From Corynebacterium sanguinis (GTDB lineage: Bacteria; Actinomycetota; Actinomycetes; Mycobacteriales; Mycobacteriaceae), in NCBI RefSeq assembly GCF_007641235.1, contig NZ_CP038157.1, forward strand, positions 1,488,001 through 1,552,000: a stretch of 64,000 nucleotides of DNA, in the 5' to 3' direction. The translations under genes and the position numbers were made by a program. The notes below the pieces were generated by a model. The model ran no database searches and was not told where the DNA came from. It saw nothing but the letters and a program-made list of their open reading frames with translations. Shown here in pieces: positions 54,516 through 62,594 of this stretch; the first letter of the stretch is position 1; each line of letters opens with the position of its first letter.

Positions 54516-55742
54516 TTCGCCGTACATGCCCGAGCCGAACCACCACGCGCCGATGGCCACTAGCGCGATGACCAGCAGCGACAGCACCGCAAAGAACGCG
54601 GTGCCGAGCACGCTGCGGTTGGTCAGCGGCTCCGGTGGCGGGGCGACGGGCGCTGGCGCCTGCTGCTCCGGCGGGCGCGGGGTGGCGGGCACCGGAACCG
54701 GGGCGGGCGCTGGCGGCACAGCGGGTACGGGGGCAACTGGCGGCGCCGCGCCAATCACGCGGGTGCTGCTCGACTCAGGAAATAGCCGCTGCTCAAGCGC
54801 GGGGGCCGCAGGTTTGGGCTGCGGGGTGTTCAGCAGGGTCACGGCCGTGGGGTGGGCCGCGGCGCGGTTCGCGGCGGAGTCGCGCGGCACGGGCACCACG
54901 TAGTCGGGCAGGTCGAGCGCTGCGGCGACGTCGTCAAGCGCGGCGAGGAACTCGGCGGCGTCGACGAAGCGGTCCTCGGGGTGGCGGGCGGTGGCTGTCG
55001 CCACGAGCTCGTCGACAAGCTTGGGCACGCCCTCAATGCGTGACGACGCCGCCGGGACGTCCCTGTTCAGCCGCGCGTACGCGTGGGCGAGCGGCGTGTC
55101 GCCGGAGAACGGGACGGTGCCCGTGAGCAGCTCAAATAACACGATGCCGGCGGAGTAGACATCGGAGGCCGGGCCCATCGGGGAGCCGTCAACCTGCTCG
55201 GGCGAGAGGTAGCTGACGGTGCCCACTATCTGGTCGGTTGAATGGGTTGAATCGGCGGCCGCGCGCACGAGGCCGAAGTCGGCGAGCTTCACGCGGTGGT
55301 CAGAGTTGATCAGAATGTTGTCCGGTTTGATGTCGCGGTGCACCATCTCCTTGCGGTGGGCGATCGAGAGCCCGGTCAGCGTCGCGCGCATCACCGCGGC
55401 GGCCGCGTGCGGGGGCATCGGGCCGCGCTCGGCCAGCAGCTCGCGCAGTGTGCCGCCGCGGATCAGCTCCATGATGAGGAAAACGTGGTCGCCCTCGTGG
55501 GAGAAGTCGTAGACGTTGACCAGGTTGGGGTGCGACAGCTGAGCCATGGCGCGGGCTTCGCGCCGGAAGCGGGTGAGAAAGAGATGATCGTCGACGTAGC
55601 GGTTATCCATCACCTTCGCGGCGACTTCCCTGCCGAGGCGGACATCGACGCAGCGGTACACCGTGGACATGCCGCCGCGGGCGATGGGGCGATCGATGAC
55701 GTAGCGGTTGTCCAGATAGTCACCCACGGCAAGCTCAGTCAT
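54495..55742 (-). CDS. pknL: serine/threonine protein kinase PknL
   Basis: The ATG gives MTELAVGDYLDNRY and 415 residues. The kinase domain has the P-loop ARGGMSTVY, Lys43, catalytic Asp137 in HRDIKPDN and DFG. A Pro/Ala-rich juxtamembrane linker follows, then one membrane segment (FFAVLSLLVIALVAIGAWWF) with only about 14 residues outside. There is no PASTA or other sensor domain. The divergent winged-helix gene at 55813 is homologous to Rv2175c, a known PknL substrate in mycobacteria. Confidence 0.95.
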   Translation of the reverse strand: MTELAVGDYLDNRYVIDRPIARGGMSTVYRCVDVRLGREVAAKVMDNRYVDDHLFLTRFRREARAMAQLSHPNLVNVYDFSHEGDHVFLIMELIRGGTLRELLAERGPMPPHAAAAVMRATLTGLSIAHRKEMVHRDIKPDNILINSDHRVKLADFGLVRAAADSTHSTDQIVGTVSYLSPEQVDGSPMGPASDVYSAGIVLFELLTGTVPFSGDTPLAHAYARLNRDVPAASSRIEGVPKLVDELVATATARHPEDRFVDAAEFLAALDDVAAALDLPDYVVPVPRDSAANRAAAHPTAVTLLNTPQPKPAAPALEQRLFPESSSTRVIGAAPPVAPVPAVPPAPAPVPVPATPRPPEQQAPAPVAPPPEPLTNRSVLGTAFFAVLSLLVIALVAIGAWWFGSGMYGELPALIR

Positions 55743-55799
55743 GCATTCCAGTATGGCCGACAAGCGCCTCCAACAGCCAACCCACAGCCGTCGCGCGGG

Positions 55800-55805
55800 T
55801 AAGGT
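55800..55805 (+). promoter_or_regulatory. -10 hexamer TAAGGT before the winged-helix gene
   Basis: TAAGGT ends 7 nt before GTG 55813 with no ribosome-binding site in between, which supports both the start choice and a leaderless message. Confidence 0.45.
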
Positions 55806-55812
55806 ATCTCAC

Positions 55813-56181
55813 GTGAATACGCCGAATATTGACCTCGACGGATTGCTCGCCAACGAGACGCTGCTACCCCTGCCAGATGTTGCCGAGTACCTTGGCGTCC
55901 CCGTGACCAAAGTGCACGACCTTGTTGGCGCGCACAAGCTGCTCGTCTACCGCAAAGACGGGGTGAAGTACGTCCCCGAGCGCCTCTTAGGCGAGGACGG
56001 GGAGCTATCCAAGTTCGTCGGCGGCGCCATCATGGTGCTTCACGACGGCGGCTACAGCGCCGACGAGATCCTCCACTACCTGTTCACCGACGACGAGTCG
56101 CTGCCCGGCCGGCCCGTCGACGCCCTGCACGGCCACGGCGCACGTGAGGTGATCAGGCGAGCGCAGGCGATGGCGTTCTAG
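55813..56181 (+). CDS. winged-helix DNA-binding protein (Rv2175c-like, 122 aa)
   Basis: The GTG start gives (M)NTPNIDLDGLLANETL. Residues 22-60 form the helix-turn-helix (LPDVAEYLGVPVTKVHDLVG then LLVYRKDGVKYVPERL), and a helical C-terminal domain follows. It is homologous to mycobacterial Rv2175c, which is phosphorylated by PknL and then loses DNA binding. Its last 29 bp overlap the 3' end of mptA on the other strand. Confidence 0.88.
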   Translation: MNTPNIDLDGLLANETLLPLPDVAEYLGVPVTKVHDLVGAHKLLVYRKDGVKYVPERLLGEDGELSKFVGGAIMVLHDGGYSADEILHYLFTDDESLPGRPVDALHGHGAREVIRRAQAMAF

Positions 56182-57613
56182 CCTCAGCCGGCGTTGTCGG
56201 CGCCCGCGGGTAGACCACCTCGGCGGCGATCCAGGCGGCGGCGAAGGACACGACGATGAACCAGCCGTCGTAAAAGCGGTGGTTGCCGCTGCCGGTGAAG
56301 GCGAGAGCGACCACGACGGAGAAGAAGACCGTGGCGCGCCGCACCCACAGCGGCGTACTCACCGTGCCCAGCAGGGAGAGCAGCGAGGCGTAGTACCACG
56401 GGAAGGTCACCGCGTTGGCGACAAACGCCACTGCGTAGGCACACGCGATGCCCGCCACCGCCTCGCGGTCGTTGCGGCGGAAGATAAACCACGTCAGAGC
56501 CAGGCCGACGAGCATCAGCACCGCGCCGATCCGGCGCGCGAGTGCGAGTGCCGCGTTGTAGCGGAAGTGCTCGTCGAAAAGCTGGGCGAGGGGAGTGAAC
56601 GCGTCGGCGACCAAGGTGGGGCCGGCGAGCGGGTTGACCACCTTTGAGTTCCCGGAGATCTCGGCGACCCAGCCGAAGGAGGAGCCGGAGAGCACAGTAA
56701 CGGCCCACAGCACGGCCATGGTCAGCACGACCGACACCGCGCCGACCAGCACGAAATCGACGGCGTTGCGCGCGAGGGTGGCGGTGTCACTGCGGCGGCG
56801 GTTGTAGGCCATCCACACCACGAACGGCAGGGCGATCGCGGCGGTGGCTTTGAGCGACACCGCGAGGCTAATCACCACGGTGCCGAGCACGAAACGGTTG
56901 CGCAGGCAGGCGAGCAGGCCCACGCTGACGAGCCCGACCATAATCGCTTCGTTGTGCATCCCGCCGACCATGTGCAGCAGCATCACCGGGTTGGCCACGC
57001 CGAGCCAGAGCGCGAGGGCGGGGTTGCCGCCGAGTTCTGCGGCGATGCGGGGCACGGCCCAGACGATCGCCGCGAACCCGGCGAGGGTAAGCAGCTTGTA
57101 CGCCACGATCCCCAAGGTGACGTTGTCGCCGACGAGGGTGGTAATCCGCTCGCCAATCCACAGGTGCAGCGGCCCGTAGGGGGTGGTCGTGTTGCGCCAG
57201 TCGTGGCTGACTTCGTAGAGGTAGGGGCCCGGATTGACCGCGGCGCCTTCGGTGTAGGGGTCGAAGCCGTCGCGAAGCATTGCGCCCTGCATGAGGTAGG
57301 AGTAGACGTCGCGCGACAGGATCGGCGCGGCGAGGGCGAGCCCGGCGGTCCATAGCCAGGTCGCGCGCCGAGTCTCCGCAAAACCCGCGCGCTGGCGGGT
57401 GAGGTCGCGCCCAAACCAGACCCACGCCACCACTAGGGCAATAATGCCGGCGGTGAGCAGCGCGTCCATGATGGAGCGGCCGTGGCCGTACATGAGGTGG
57501 CCCAAGCCGAGCTCGCGCATTACGCCGCCGCGGTTGCGGGTGGCGCCAGCGCCGTAGCTGCCGAGGGCGATAACAATCCCCGCGGCGAGGCCGAGCCATA
57601 CCGATCTAGGCAC
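56153..57613 (-). CDS. mptA: polyprenol-phosphate-mannose alpha-(1->6)-mannosyltransferase
   Basis: The GTG start (VPRSVWLGLAAG) overlaps the idsA stop; an ATG at 57667 is an alternative. The 486 residues are a GT-C fold with about 12 membrane segments and a first extracytoplasmic loop holding LSRDVYSYLMQG, the acidic motif of the family. It extends the alpha-1,6-mannan backbone of lipomannan using decaprenyl-phosphate-mannose outside the membrane. The family and the idsA-mptA-pknL order match C. glutamicum MptA. Confidence 0.88.
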   Translation of the reverse strand: MPRSVWLGLAAGIVIALGSYGAGATRNRGGVMRELGLGHLMYGHGRSIMDALLTAGIIALVVAWVWFGRDLTRQRAGFAETRRATWLWTAGLALAAPILSRDVYSYLMQGAMLRDGFDPYTEGAAVNPGPYLYEVSHDWRNTTTPYGPLHLWIGERITTLVGDNVTLGIVAYKLLTLAGFAAIVWAVPRIAAELGGNPALALWLGVANPVMLLHMVGGMHNEAIMVGLVSVGLLACLRNRFVLGTVVISLAVSLKATAAIALPFVVWMAYNRRRSDTATLARNAVDFVLVGAVSVVLTMAVLWAVTVLSGSSFGWVAEISGNSKVVNPLAGPTLVADAFTPLAQLFDEHFRYNAALALARRIGAVLMLVGLALTWFIFRRNDREAVAGIACAYAVAFVANAVTFPWYYASLLSLLGTVSTPLWVRRATVFFSVVVALAFTGSGNHRFYDGWFIVVSFAAAWIAAEVVYPRAPTTPAEARTPSPALA

Positions 57614-58721
57614 GGCGCTCCGTCGCCCGAATCGCCAGATCACGCAGCGTGTTCGCAACCTCGCCATCAATACCCGCCCTGCTCAAGTGGGCAAGCCCGG
57701 ACTCAGTTAAGTCCGCAATTTGCTTTTCGACGTCCGCGATCGCTCCGCTGGACTCCACAATCGCCGCGAGCTCCGCGAGCTCGTCGCGATCGCTCGTGCG
57801 GCCCACGCGATCGCGCAGGCGGGCGGCGGAGACGGGGTCGGTGGCGTCGAGACGATTCAGCGCCGCGGCGAGCAGGACCGTCCGCTTGCCCTCGCGCAGG
57901 TCGTCGCCAGCCGGCTTGCCGGTGACGGCTTCGTCGCCGAAGACGCCGAGTAGGTCGTCGCGAAGCTGGAAGGCGATCCCGATGTCGCGGCCGTAGCCGC
58001 GGAACGCCTCTATCGTGTCCGCTGGCGCGCCGGCGATCGCGGCACCGAGGTGCAGCGGGCGCTCGATGGTGTAGGCGGCCGTTTTGTAGCGGTTGACGTT
58101 GTTGGCCATCTCGACAGACTCGTTGACGGCGGCCTCGAGCGCGATGTCGAGCAGCTGGCCGCCGATGACTTCGGTGCGCATGCCGCGCCACGGCTCGGCG
58201 GCGCGGGTCAGCGCGGCCTCGCTGAGGCCCGAGTAACGCCACATGTCTTCCGCCCAGATCAGTGCGAAGTCGCCGATGAGGATGGCCTCGTTGCGCCCGT
58301 AGTCCGCCGAGTCGCCGAACAGGTCGTCTTTACTGTGGCGGGCCTCCACGGCGCGGTGCACTGTGGGGTTGCCGCGCCGGGTATCGGAGGCGTCGATGAT
58401 GTCGTCGTGAATCAGCGCGCACGCCTGGATCAGTTCGAGCGAGCTCACGGCGCGCAGGACAGCCTCCGGGTCCTCGGAGCCAACCCCGCCTGCGGCGCGC
58501 GCGCCGAAGAAGCCGGTCCAGGCGTACAGGGGGCGGATCCGCTTGCCGCCGCCGAGGATGAAGTCGCGCAGGTGCTGAACGGAGCGGGTGACCGGGGGGC
58601 CGATCTTCTCCACCTCGGCGTAGCGCTCGTCGAGGAATTCCTCGAGAGCGTCCTTTACAGCGGAGGGGAAATCGGCCGGGCTTACTTTGTCGATGGCCAA
58701 TTCGCTCGGCACACTCACCAC
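57606..58721 (-). CDS. idsA: polyprenyl (geranylgeranyl) diphosphate synthase
   Basis: The 371-residue all-helical enzyme has both aspartate-rich motifs, IHDDIIDAS (first) and FQLRDDLLGVFGD (second), and GGGKRIRPLYAW. It condenses isopentenyl diphosphate with allylic primers, supplying C20 or longer chains. The start is GTG (two adjacent GTG codons) 6 nt after AAGGAG. It is co-transcribed with mptA, which uses a prenyl-linked mannose donor. Confidence 0.92.
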   Translation of the reverse strand: MVSVPSELAIDKVSPADFPSAVKDALEEFLDERYAEVEKIGPPVTRSVQHLRDFILGGGKRIRPLYAWTGFFGARAAGGVGSEDPEAVLRAVSSLELIQACALIHDDIIDASDTRRGNPTVHRAVEARHSKDDLFGDSADYGRNEAILIGDFALIWAEDMWRYSGLSEAALTRAAEPWRGMRTEVIGGQLLDIALEAAVNESVEMANNVNRYKTAAYTIERPLHLGAAIAGAPADTIEAFRGYGRDIGIAFQLRDDLLGVFGDEAVTGKPAGDDLREGKRTVLLAAALNRLDATDPVSAARLRDRVGRTSDRDELAELAAIVESSGAIADVEKQIADLTESGLAHLSRAGIDGEVANTLRDLAIRATERRA

Positions 58722-58763
58722 TGCGCTCTCCTTATAAATCCGCGATGATATTTCGCTTTAACA

Positions 58764-59357
58764 CTACCCGCCGGCGGGCAGGGGAAGGGTGCGGCCAAGA
58801 ATTGCGAAGGGGCGATCGTCGCCCGCGTAGTAAAAGTCGCGCAGGATGTCGTGAAAGCCCATCGAACGATATAGGCCGAACGCGTGATTGGATTCGTTCG
58901 GCACCTCGGGTGTGGACAACAACGCCCAGCGCGCCGGGGCGTTCCACAACAACTGGGACAACAGGGCCCGCCCGATTCCCGCGCCTTGGCGGGAGGGGTG
59001 GACGTGGATCTCGGCGACCTCGAAGTAGTCGCGCAGCATCGCGGAGTGCTGCGCGCTCAGCCCGCCGCTTTCGCGCAGGCCCCGCATGAGTTGTTGGTCC
59101 CACCACCGTTCGCGGTTCCCGATAAACCCATAGGCGATGCCGACGACCCGTTCGTCGACCGTGCCGCCGGAGGTGTTGGACGCGGTGCGTTCGATGGCGG
59201 CGACCGCAGTGAAGCCGGGCCAGATGATCTCGCGTTGCCAGACCGCGATGCGCCCAGAGCGAATCGCGGGGTCGTAGCCCATCGCCGTGATGTAAATGTC
59301 AACGAGGTCGGGGGCGAGGATCGCGAACTCGGGGCCGCTGAGGCGACGATATGTCAC
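58764..59357 (-). CDS. GNAT-family N-acetyltransferase (197 aa)
   Basis: The GTG at 59357 (AGAAGG 6 nt upstream) gives (M)TYRRLSGPEFAIL. The acetyl-CoA loop is in VHPSRQGAGIGRALLSQL (R-x-x-G-x-G/A) preceded by the strand VAEIHVH. The substrate is unknown. Similar genes lie here in mycobacteria (Rv2170 region). It is divergent from the HEPN gene, with two SOS-box-like sites between them. Confidence 0.85.
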   Translation of the reverse strand: MTYRRLSGPEFAILAPDLVDIYITAMGYDPAIRSGRIAVWQREIIWPGFTAVAAIERTASNTSGGTVDERVVGIAYGFIGNRERWWDQQLMRGLRESGGLSAQHSAMLRDYFEVAEIHVHPSRQGAGIGRALLSQLLWNAPARWALLSTPEVPNESNHAFGLYRSMGFHDILRDFYYAGDDRPFAILGRTLPLPAGG

Positions 59358-59423
59358 AGTCACCCTTCTATCGAACCACGCGGCGTGCTGGAAATGGCAG
59401 TGTTCAGCAGACATTTACGTAAT

Positions 59424-59439
59424 TAGAACAAATGTACTA
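59424..59439. promoter_or_regulatory. LexA/SOS-box-like site 1
   Basis: TAGAACAAATGTACTA matches the mycobacterial-type SOS consensus TCGAACRNRTGTTYGA at 13 of 16 positions, including the full GAACAAATGT core. TACTAT, a possible -10, overlaps its right end. Confidence 0.55.
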
Positions 59440-59456
59440 TAAAGGAGCGGGGGATG

Positions 59457-59472
59457 TCGAACGTGCGTTTTA
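59457..59472. promoter_or_regulatory. LexA/SOS-box-like site 2
   Basis: TCGAACGTGCGTTTTA matches the same consensus at 14 of 16 positions. Its right end touches TAGAGT (59471-59476), a good -10 hexamer for the HEPN gene. The two boxes start 33 bp apart, about three helical turns. Confidence 0.6.
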
Positions 59473-59522
59473 GAGTGATGGCAATCAAGGTAATCAAACG
59501 ACCCGCACTCGGAAGGTAAGAA

Positions 59523-59963
59523 ATGTCAAGCATCGTCTCCGCCACCACCAAGGCCGCCTATGGATCTGCCGCGCACGGAACCAGGCGTGAGCGATTCTTC
59601 CGCTCTGCCTATGTGCTTCTCGCCCAGGCGCAGGCAGACTACGCAGCTGGCGCCCTCGATGTGGCGATGGAAAACGCGTACCGTGCCGCCTTGAGGGTGG
59701 CGGGGGCAGTCAACGCCGGCTCGCCAGTCATACGCAAGCGCAAAAGGCTACCGGCAAGCGCCTGGGACAAACTCCGGCTGACGTCGGAGCGCGGCAAGGA
59801 GTGGGCCGAGACGTTCACCGCGTTCTCCGTCCAGCGCAGTCGGGTCATCACCGGTATCGAGCCACACCCCGACCCTCGCGTGGTTCAGCGCCTCATTGCG
59901 CTGGTGGAGGAGTTTCTAGAGGAGTCCATCCCCGGCGCCACAAAGGCGCCGCTGGTGGCGTAA
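59523..59963 (+). CDS. SAV_6107-family HEPN domain protein (146 aa)
   Basis: The ATG follows GGAAGGTAAGAA. The all-helical protein contains RSAYVLLAQAQADYAAGALDVAMENAYRAA, typical of HEPN folds, but it lacks an obvious R-x4-6-H nuclease motif, so ribonuclease activity is doubtful. The family is widespread in actinobacteria without known function. Its upstream region has two LexA-box-like sites, which suggests DNA-damage induction. Confidence 0.8.
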   Translation: MSSIVSATTKAAYGSAAHGTRRERFFRSAYVLLAQAQADYAAGALDVAMENAYRAALRVAGAVNAGSPVIRKRKRLPASAWDKLRLTSERGKEWAETFTAFSVQRSRVITGIEPHPDPRVVQRLIALVEEFLEESIPGATKAPLVA

Positions 59964-60090
59964 AGGGGAGGGGCACGGCAAGCCGGGTTGAGCAAAGCCC
60001 ACCTCGGGCAGGAACAATCTGGATACACTTACCGTTGTAGTAGATGTAAGCCAACCACAATCATCCAACGGTAGAGCTGGAGAGTAGACA

Positions 60091-60474
60091 GTGTCCCTTT
60101 CTGAGCAGGAACAGCGCACCCTTCGCGAGATCGAGCAATCGCTTCTCGCCGAGGACCCTAAGTTCGGCAACAGGGTGCCCCAGGGTTCCGGTTTCGCCGG
60201 CCAGCCGGGCGGCGGCCGACTCACCATGCGCAGCGCTGCGCTGATGGTAACTGGCCTGGTCCTGCTCATCGGTGGCGTTGCCCTCGCCACCGTCAGCGTG
60301 TGGTTAGTCGCTATCAGCGTCGTTGGGTTTGCCATCATGCTCGCCGGCGGTGTCATGGCCCTGACCTCCCCGTCGGGCGGGTCTTCGGTGCCGGTTCGCG
60401 CCGTCGCCGCACAGCGCCCCGCGCGCACCTCAAAGATGGAAGAGAACTTCAAGCGCCGTTTTGAAGGCCAGTAA
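60091..60474 (+). CDS. DUF3040 family membrane protein (127 aa)
   Basis: The GTG start (SLSEQEQRTLREIEQSLLAED) gives the family's N-terminal helix, followed by two adjacent membrane segments (about residues 48-90) and a basic tail. GGAGAG precedes the start. Homologues sit beside the division cluster in many actinobacteria, but the function is unknown. A strong terminator follows. Confidence 0.88.
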   Translation: MSLSEQEQRTLREIEQSLLAEDPKFGNRVPQGSGFAGQPGGGRLTMRSAALMVTGLVLLIGGVALATVSVWLVAISVVGFAIMLAGGVMALTSPSGGSSVPVRAVAAQRPARTSKMEENFKRRFEGQ

Positions 60475-60489
60475 TTAACCGGCAGGCAC

Positions 60490-60525
60490 AAAGCCCGCCC
60501 CGCGCACAAGCGTGGGGCGGGCTTT
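60490..60525 (+). terminator. terminator of the DUF3040 gene
   Basis: AAAGCCCGCCCCGCGC pairs with GCGTGGGGCGGGCTTT over 16 bp (one G-U) around ACAA. It ends in TTT. Confidence 0.9.
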
Positions 60526-60530
60526 GTCGT

Positions 60531-60568
60531 CCCCACAGTGCCCCACCTTGTCCTCCCACTTTCTCCCA
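60531..60568 (-). promoter_or_regulatory. inverted cluster of four TGGGN repeats (MraZ-box-like)
   Basis: On the minus strand TGGGA, TGGGA, TGGGG and TGGGG start at 60568, 60558, 60545 and 60535 (spacing 10, 13 and 10). This is the MraZ operator pattern in reverse orientation, right after the DUF3040 terminator and about 220 bp before the normal MraZ site. Confidence 0.5.
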
Positions 60569-60785
60569 CTAGCTGTCTACGATTCGATATTCACCGTGAT
60601 GAGCCGCCTAAACGCGTGGGGAAGGTGGTTCTCAGGAGTGTGAGAGAGCTCCAAAGTTGCTCATGTGAATGCTATTCTGGGCCCTTTCACGCTTTCTTCC
60701 GGGCCACTACGCCACCTAATTTTCTCCCTTTAACCTGCGCTTTCCCTAAAGTTTCGCGACAACTCGCCCCTGAGTGTGGCGTTTG
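60569..60785 (+). other. mraZ upstream spacer
   Basis: About 217 bp between the two TGGGN clusters with no gene. It is more AT-rich than the surroundings (for example GCTATTCTGGGC and CTAATTTTCTCCC) and may hold further promoter elements; I cannot define one. Confidence 0.4.
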
Positions 60786-60810
60786 TGGGGGAAAGTGGGA
60801 TAGAGTGGGG
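60786..60810 (+). promoter_or_regulatory. MraZ operator and mraZ promoter
   Basis: Three TGGGN repeats start at 60786, 60796 and 60806, exactly 10 bp apart, as in known MraZ binding sites. TAGAGT (60801-60806) is a -10 hexamer lying inside the site, so MraZ would repress its own operon. Confidence 0.75.
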
Positions 60811-60914
60811 CTCAGCGGAGGGCCGTGGTGGCATCTTGACTACGTGCAACTGCGAATCGCCGCTCGAAAAATTGAACAGCCGTAGTCACAGAGTGAAGGA
60901 AGGTGGGCTTTCGG

Positions 60915-61349
60915 ATGTTTCTGGGAACCTACACTCCCAAGCTCGACGACAAGGGACGCCTGACGCTGCCCGCCAAGTTCCGCGAGGACCTGGCGGACGG
61001 GTTGATGGTGACCAAGGGGCAAGACCACTCTCTGGCGGTCTACCCCCGCGAGGAGTTCGCAGCACGCGCCCGCAAGGCAGCTGCAGCTTCACGCACGAAC
61101 CCGAAAGCGCGCGCATTTATCCGCAACCTGGCTGCCAGCGCGGATGAGCAAACGCTCGACGGTTCAGGTCGCATCACGCTGTCGCCGGCGCACCGCGAGT
61201 ACGCGCACCTTTCCAAGGAGTGCGTAGTCATCGGTTCGGTCGATTTTCTCGAAATCTGGGACGCCGAGTCCTGGGCTAACTACCAGCACGAAACCGAGGC
61301 TGCCTTCGCGGCGGCCGATGACGACGACATTCTCTCCGGTCTCCTGTAG
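60915..61349 (+). CDS. mraZ: transcriptional regulator MraZ
   Basis: The ATG gives [20 protein letters not shown], the first of two AbrB-like repeats (D-x-KGR-xxP); the second is [17 protein letters not shown]. The 144 residues are the usual length. MraZ forms a ring-like oligomer that binds TGGGN repeats and represses the dcw cluster. It is the first gene of that cluster here. Confidence 0.95.
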   Translation: MFLGTYTPKLDDKGRLTLPAKFREDLADGLMVTKGQDHSLAVYPREEFAARARKAAAASRTNPKARAFIRNLAASADEQTLDGSGRITLSPAHREYAHLSKECVVIGSVDFLEIWDAESWANYQHETEAAFAAADDDDILSGLL

Positions 61350-61422
61350 GACTGACTACCCCGCAGGCAGGCACCGACTTCCAAGCGGAGAGCGTGTACG
61401 GACTCTGTCCGTGGCGTGGAGC

Positions 61423-61451
61423 GTTCTGGTGTACTTCCCCGACACCAGAAC
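61423..61451 (+). other. 10-bp perfect hairpin between mraZ and rsmH
   Basis: GTTCTGGTGT (61423-61432) and ACACCAGAAC (61442-61451) enclose ACTTCCCCG. There is no T-run, so an RNA processing or attenuation role is more likely than termination. Confidence 0.5.
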
Positions 61452-61556
61452 AGCCGCCCGGGCAGGGCCCTATACGTTCCCCGACCGAGACACAGCACGA
61501 CACACCGCGCGACAACCGCGCGCACGACGGCCAGCCAAACCAAGGGGGTGGATCCA

Positions 61557-62594
61557 GTGGCACACAAAGACAACGCTGCTCACATCGCGGATATGGACTT
61601 TCGAGTGGATCCCAACCACGGCCATGTTCCCGTCATGCGAGACCGCATGGCGGACTTACTCGCCCCGGCTGTCGAGGAGTTCGGTGCGGGCGCGGTCATC
61701 GTCGACGCGACACTCGGCGCGGGCGGCCACACAGAGCATTTCCTGCGGCGCTTCCCCGAGGCGTCGGTAATTGGCGTTGACCGCGACCCCGCGGCCCTGC
61801 GCGACGCGTCTGAGCGGCTGGCCCCATTCGGCGATCGCTTCGTGGGCGTGCAGGCGCGTTTCGACGACATCGGCAACGCAATCCGCGACCGCGAGGGCAC
61901 CATTTTCGACGCTGCGCGCACGCACGGGGTGGCGGGCGCCCTGTTCGACCTCGGCGTGTCCTCCATGCAGCTCGACCAGGAGGAGCGCGGTTTTGCGTAC
62001 AAGGTCGACGCGCCGCTGGACATGCGGATGGACCCAACGACGACGCTCACCGCGGCGGATGTGCTGAATACGTACAGCCACGGCGAGCTCGCGCGCATCT
62101 TGAAGACCTACGGTGACGAGCGCTTCGCGGGAAAGATAGCCTCCCACATCTTGAAAGAGCGCGAGAAGGCCCCGTTCGAGCGCAGCGGCCGCCTCGTAGA
62201 GCTTCTCTACCAGGCCATTCCGGCCGCCACCCGGCGCACCGGCGGGCACCCGGCGAAGCGCACGTTCCAGGCGCTACGCATCGAGGTCAACGGGGAGCTC
62301 GACGCGCTGCGAGCGGTGATCCCGGTGATCACTGACCTGCTCGGTCCGGGCGGGCGCGTGGTGTTCATGAGCTACCAGTCGCTCGAGGACAAGATCGTCA
62401 AAACCGCCCTGACCTCCCTGGCCACCTCCACAACGCCAACCGGTCTGCCGATGGACCTGCCCGGCACCGCCGCGAAATTCCGCTCGATTACCCAAGGCGC
62501 GGAAAAAGCATCCGAGGCAGAGATCGAACAGAACTCCCGGGCCGCGCCGGTGCGTGTCCGGGGCATCGAAAAGCTTCGCACTGACAACCCGTAG
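61557..62594 (+). CDS. rsmH: 16S rRNA (cytosine1402-N4)-methyltransferase
   Basis: The GTG start lies 8 nt after AAGGGGG and gives (M)[23 protein letters not shown], the conserved N-terminal block, follows. The SAM motif is [14 protein letters not shown], with [12 protein letters not shown] and [13 protein letters not shown] further on. It methylates C1402 of 16S rRNA. It is the second gene of the division cluster, separated from mraZ by about 200 bp with a hairpin. The ftsL ATG follows directly. Confidence 0.95.
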   Translation: MAHKDNAAHIADMDFRVDPNHGHVPVMRDRMADLLAPAVEEFGAGAVIVDATLGAGGHTEHFLRRFPEASVIGVDRDPAALRDASERLAPFGDRFVGVQARFDDIGNAIRDREGTIFDAARTHGVAGALFDLGVSSMQLDQEERGFAYKVDAPLDMRMDPTTTLTAADVLNTYSHGELARILKTYGDERFAGKIASHILKEREKAPFERSGRLVELLYQAIPAATRRTGGHPAKRTFQALRIEVNGELDALRAVIPVITDLLGPGGRVVFMSYQSLEDKIVKTALTSLATSTTPTGLPMDLPGTAAKFRSITQGAEKASEAEIEQNSRAAPVRVRGIEKLRTDNP

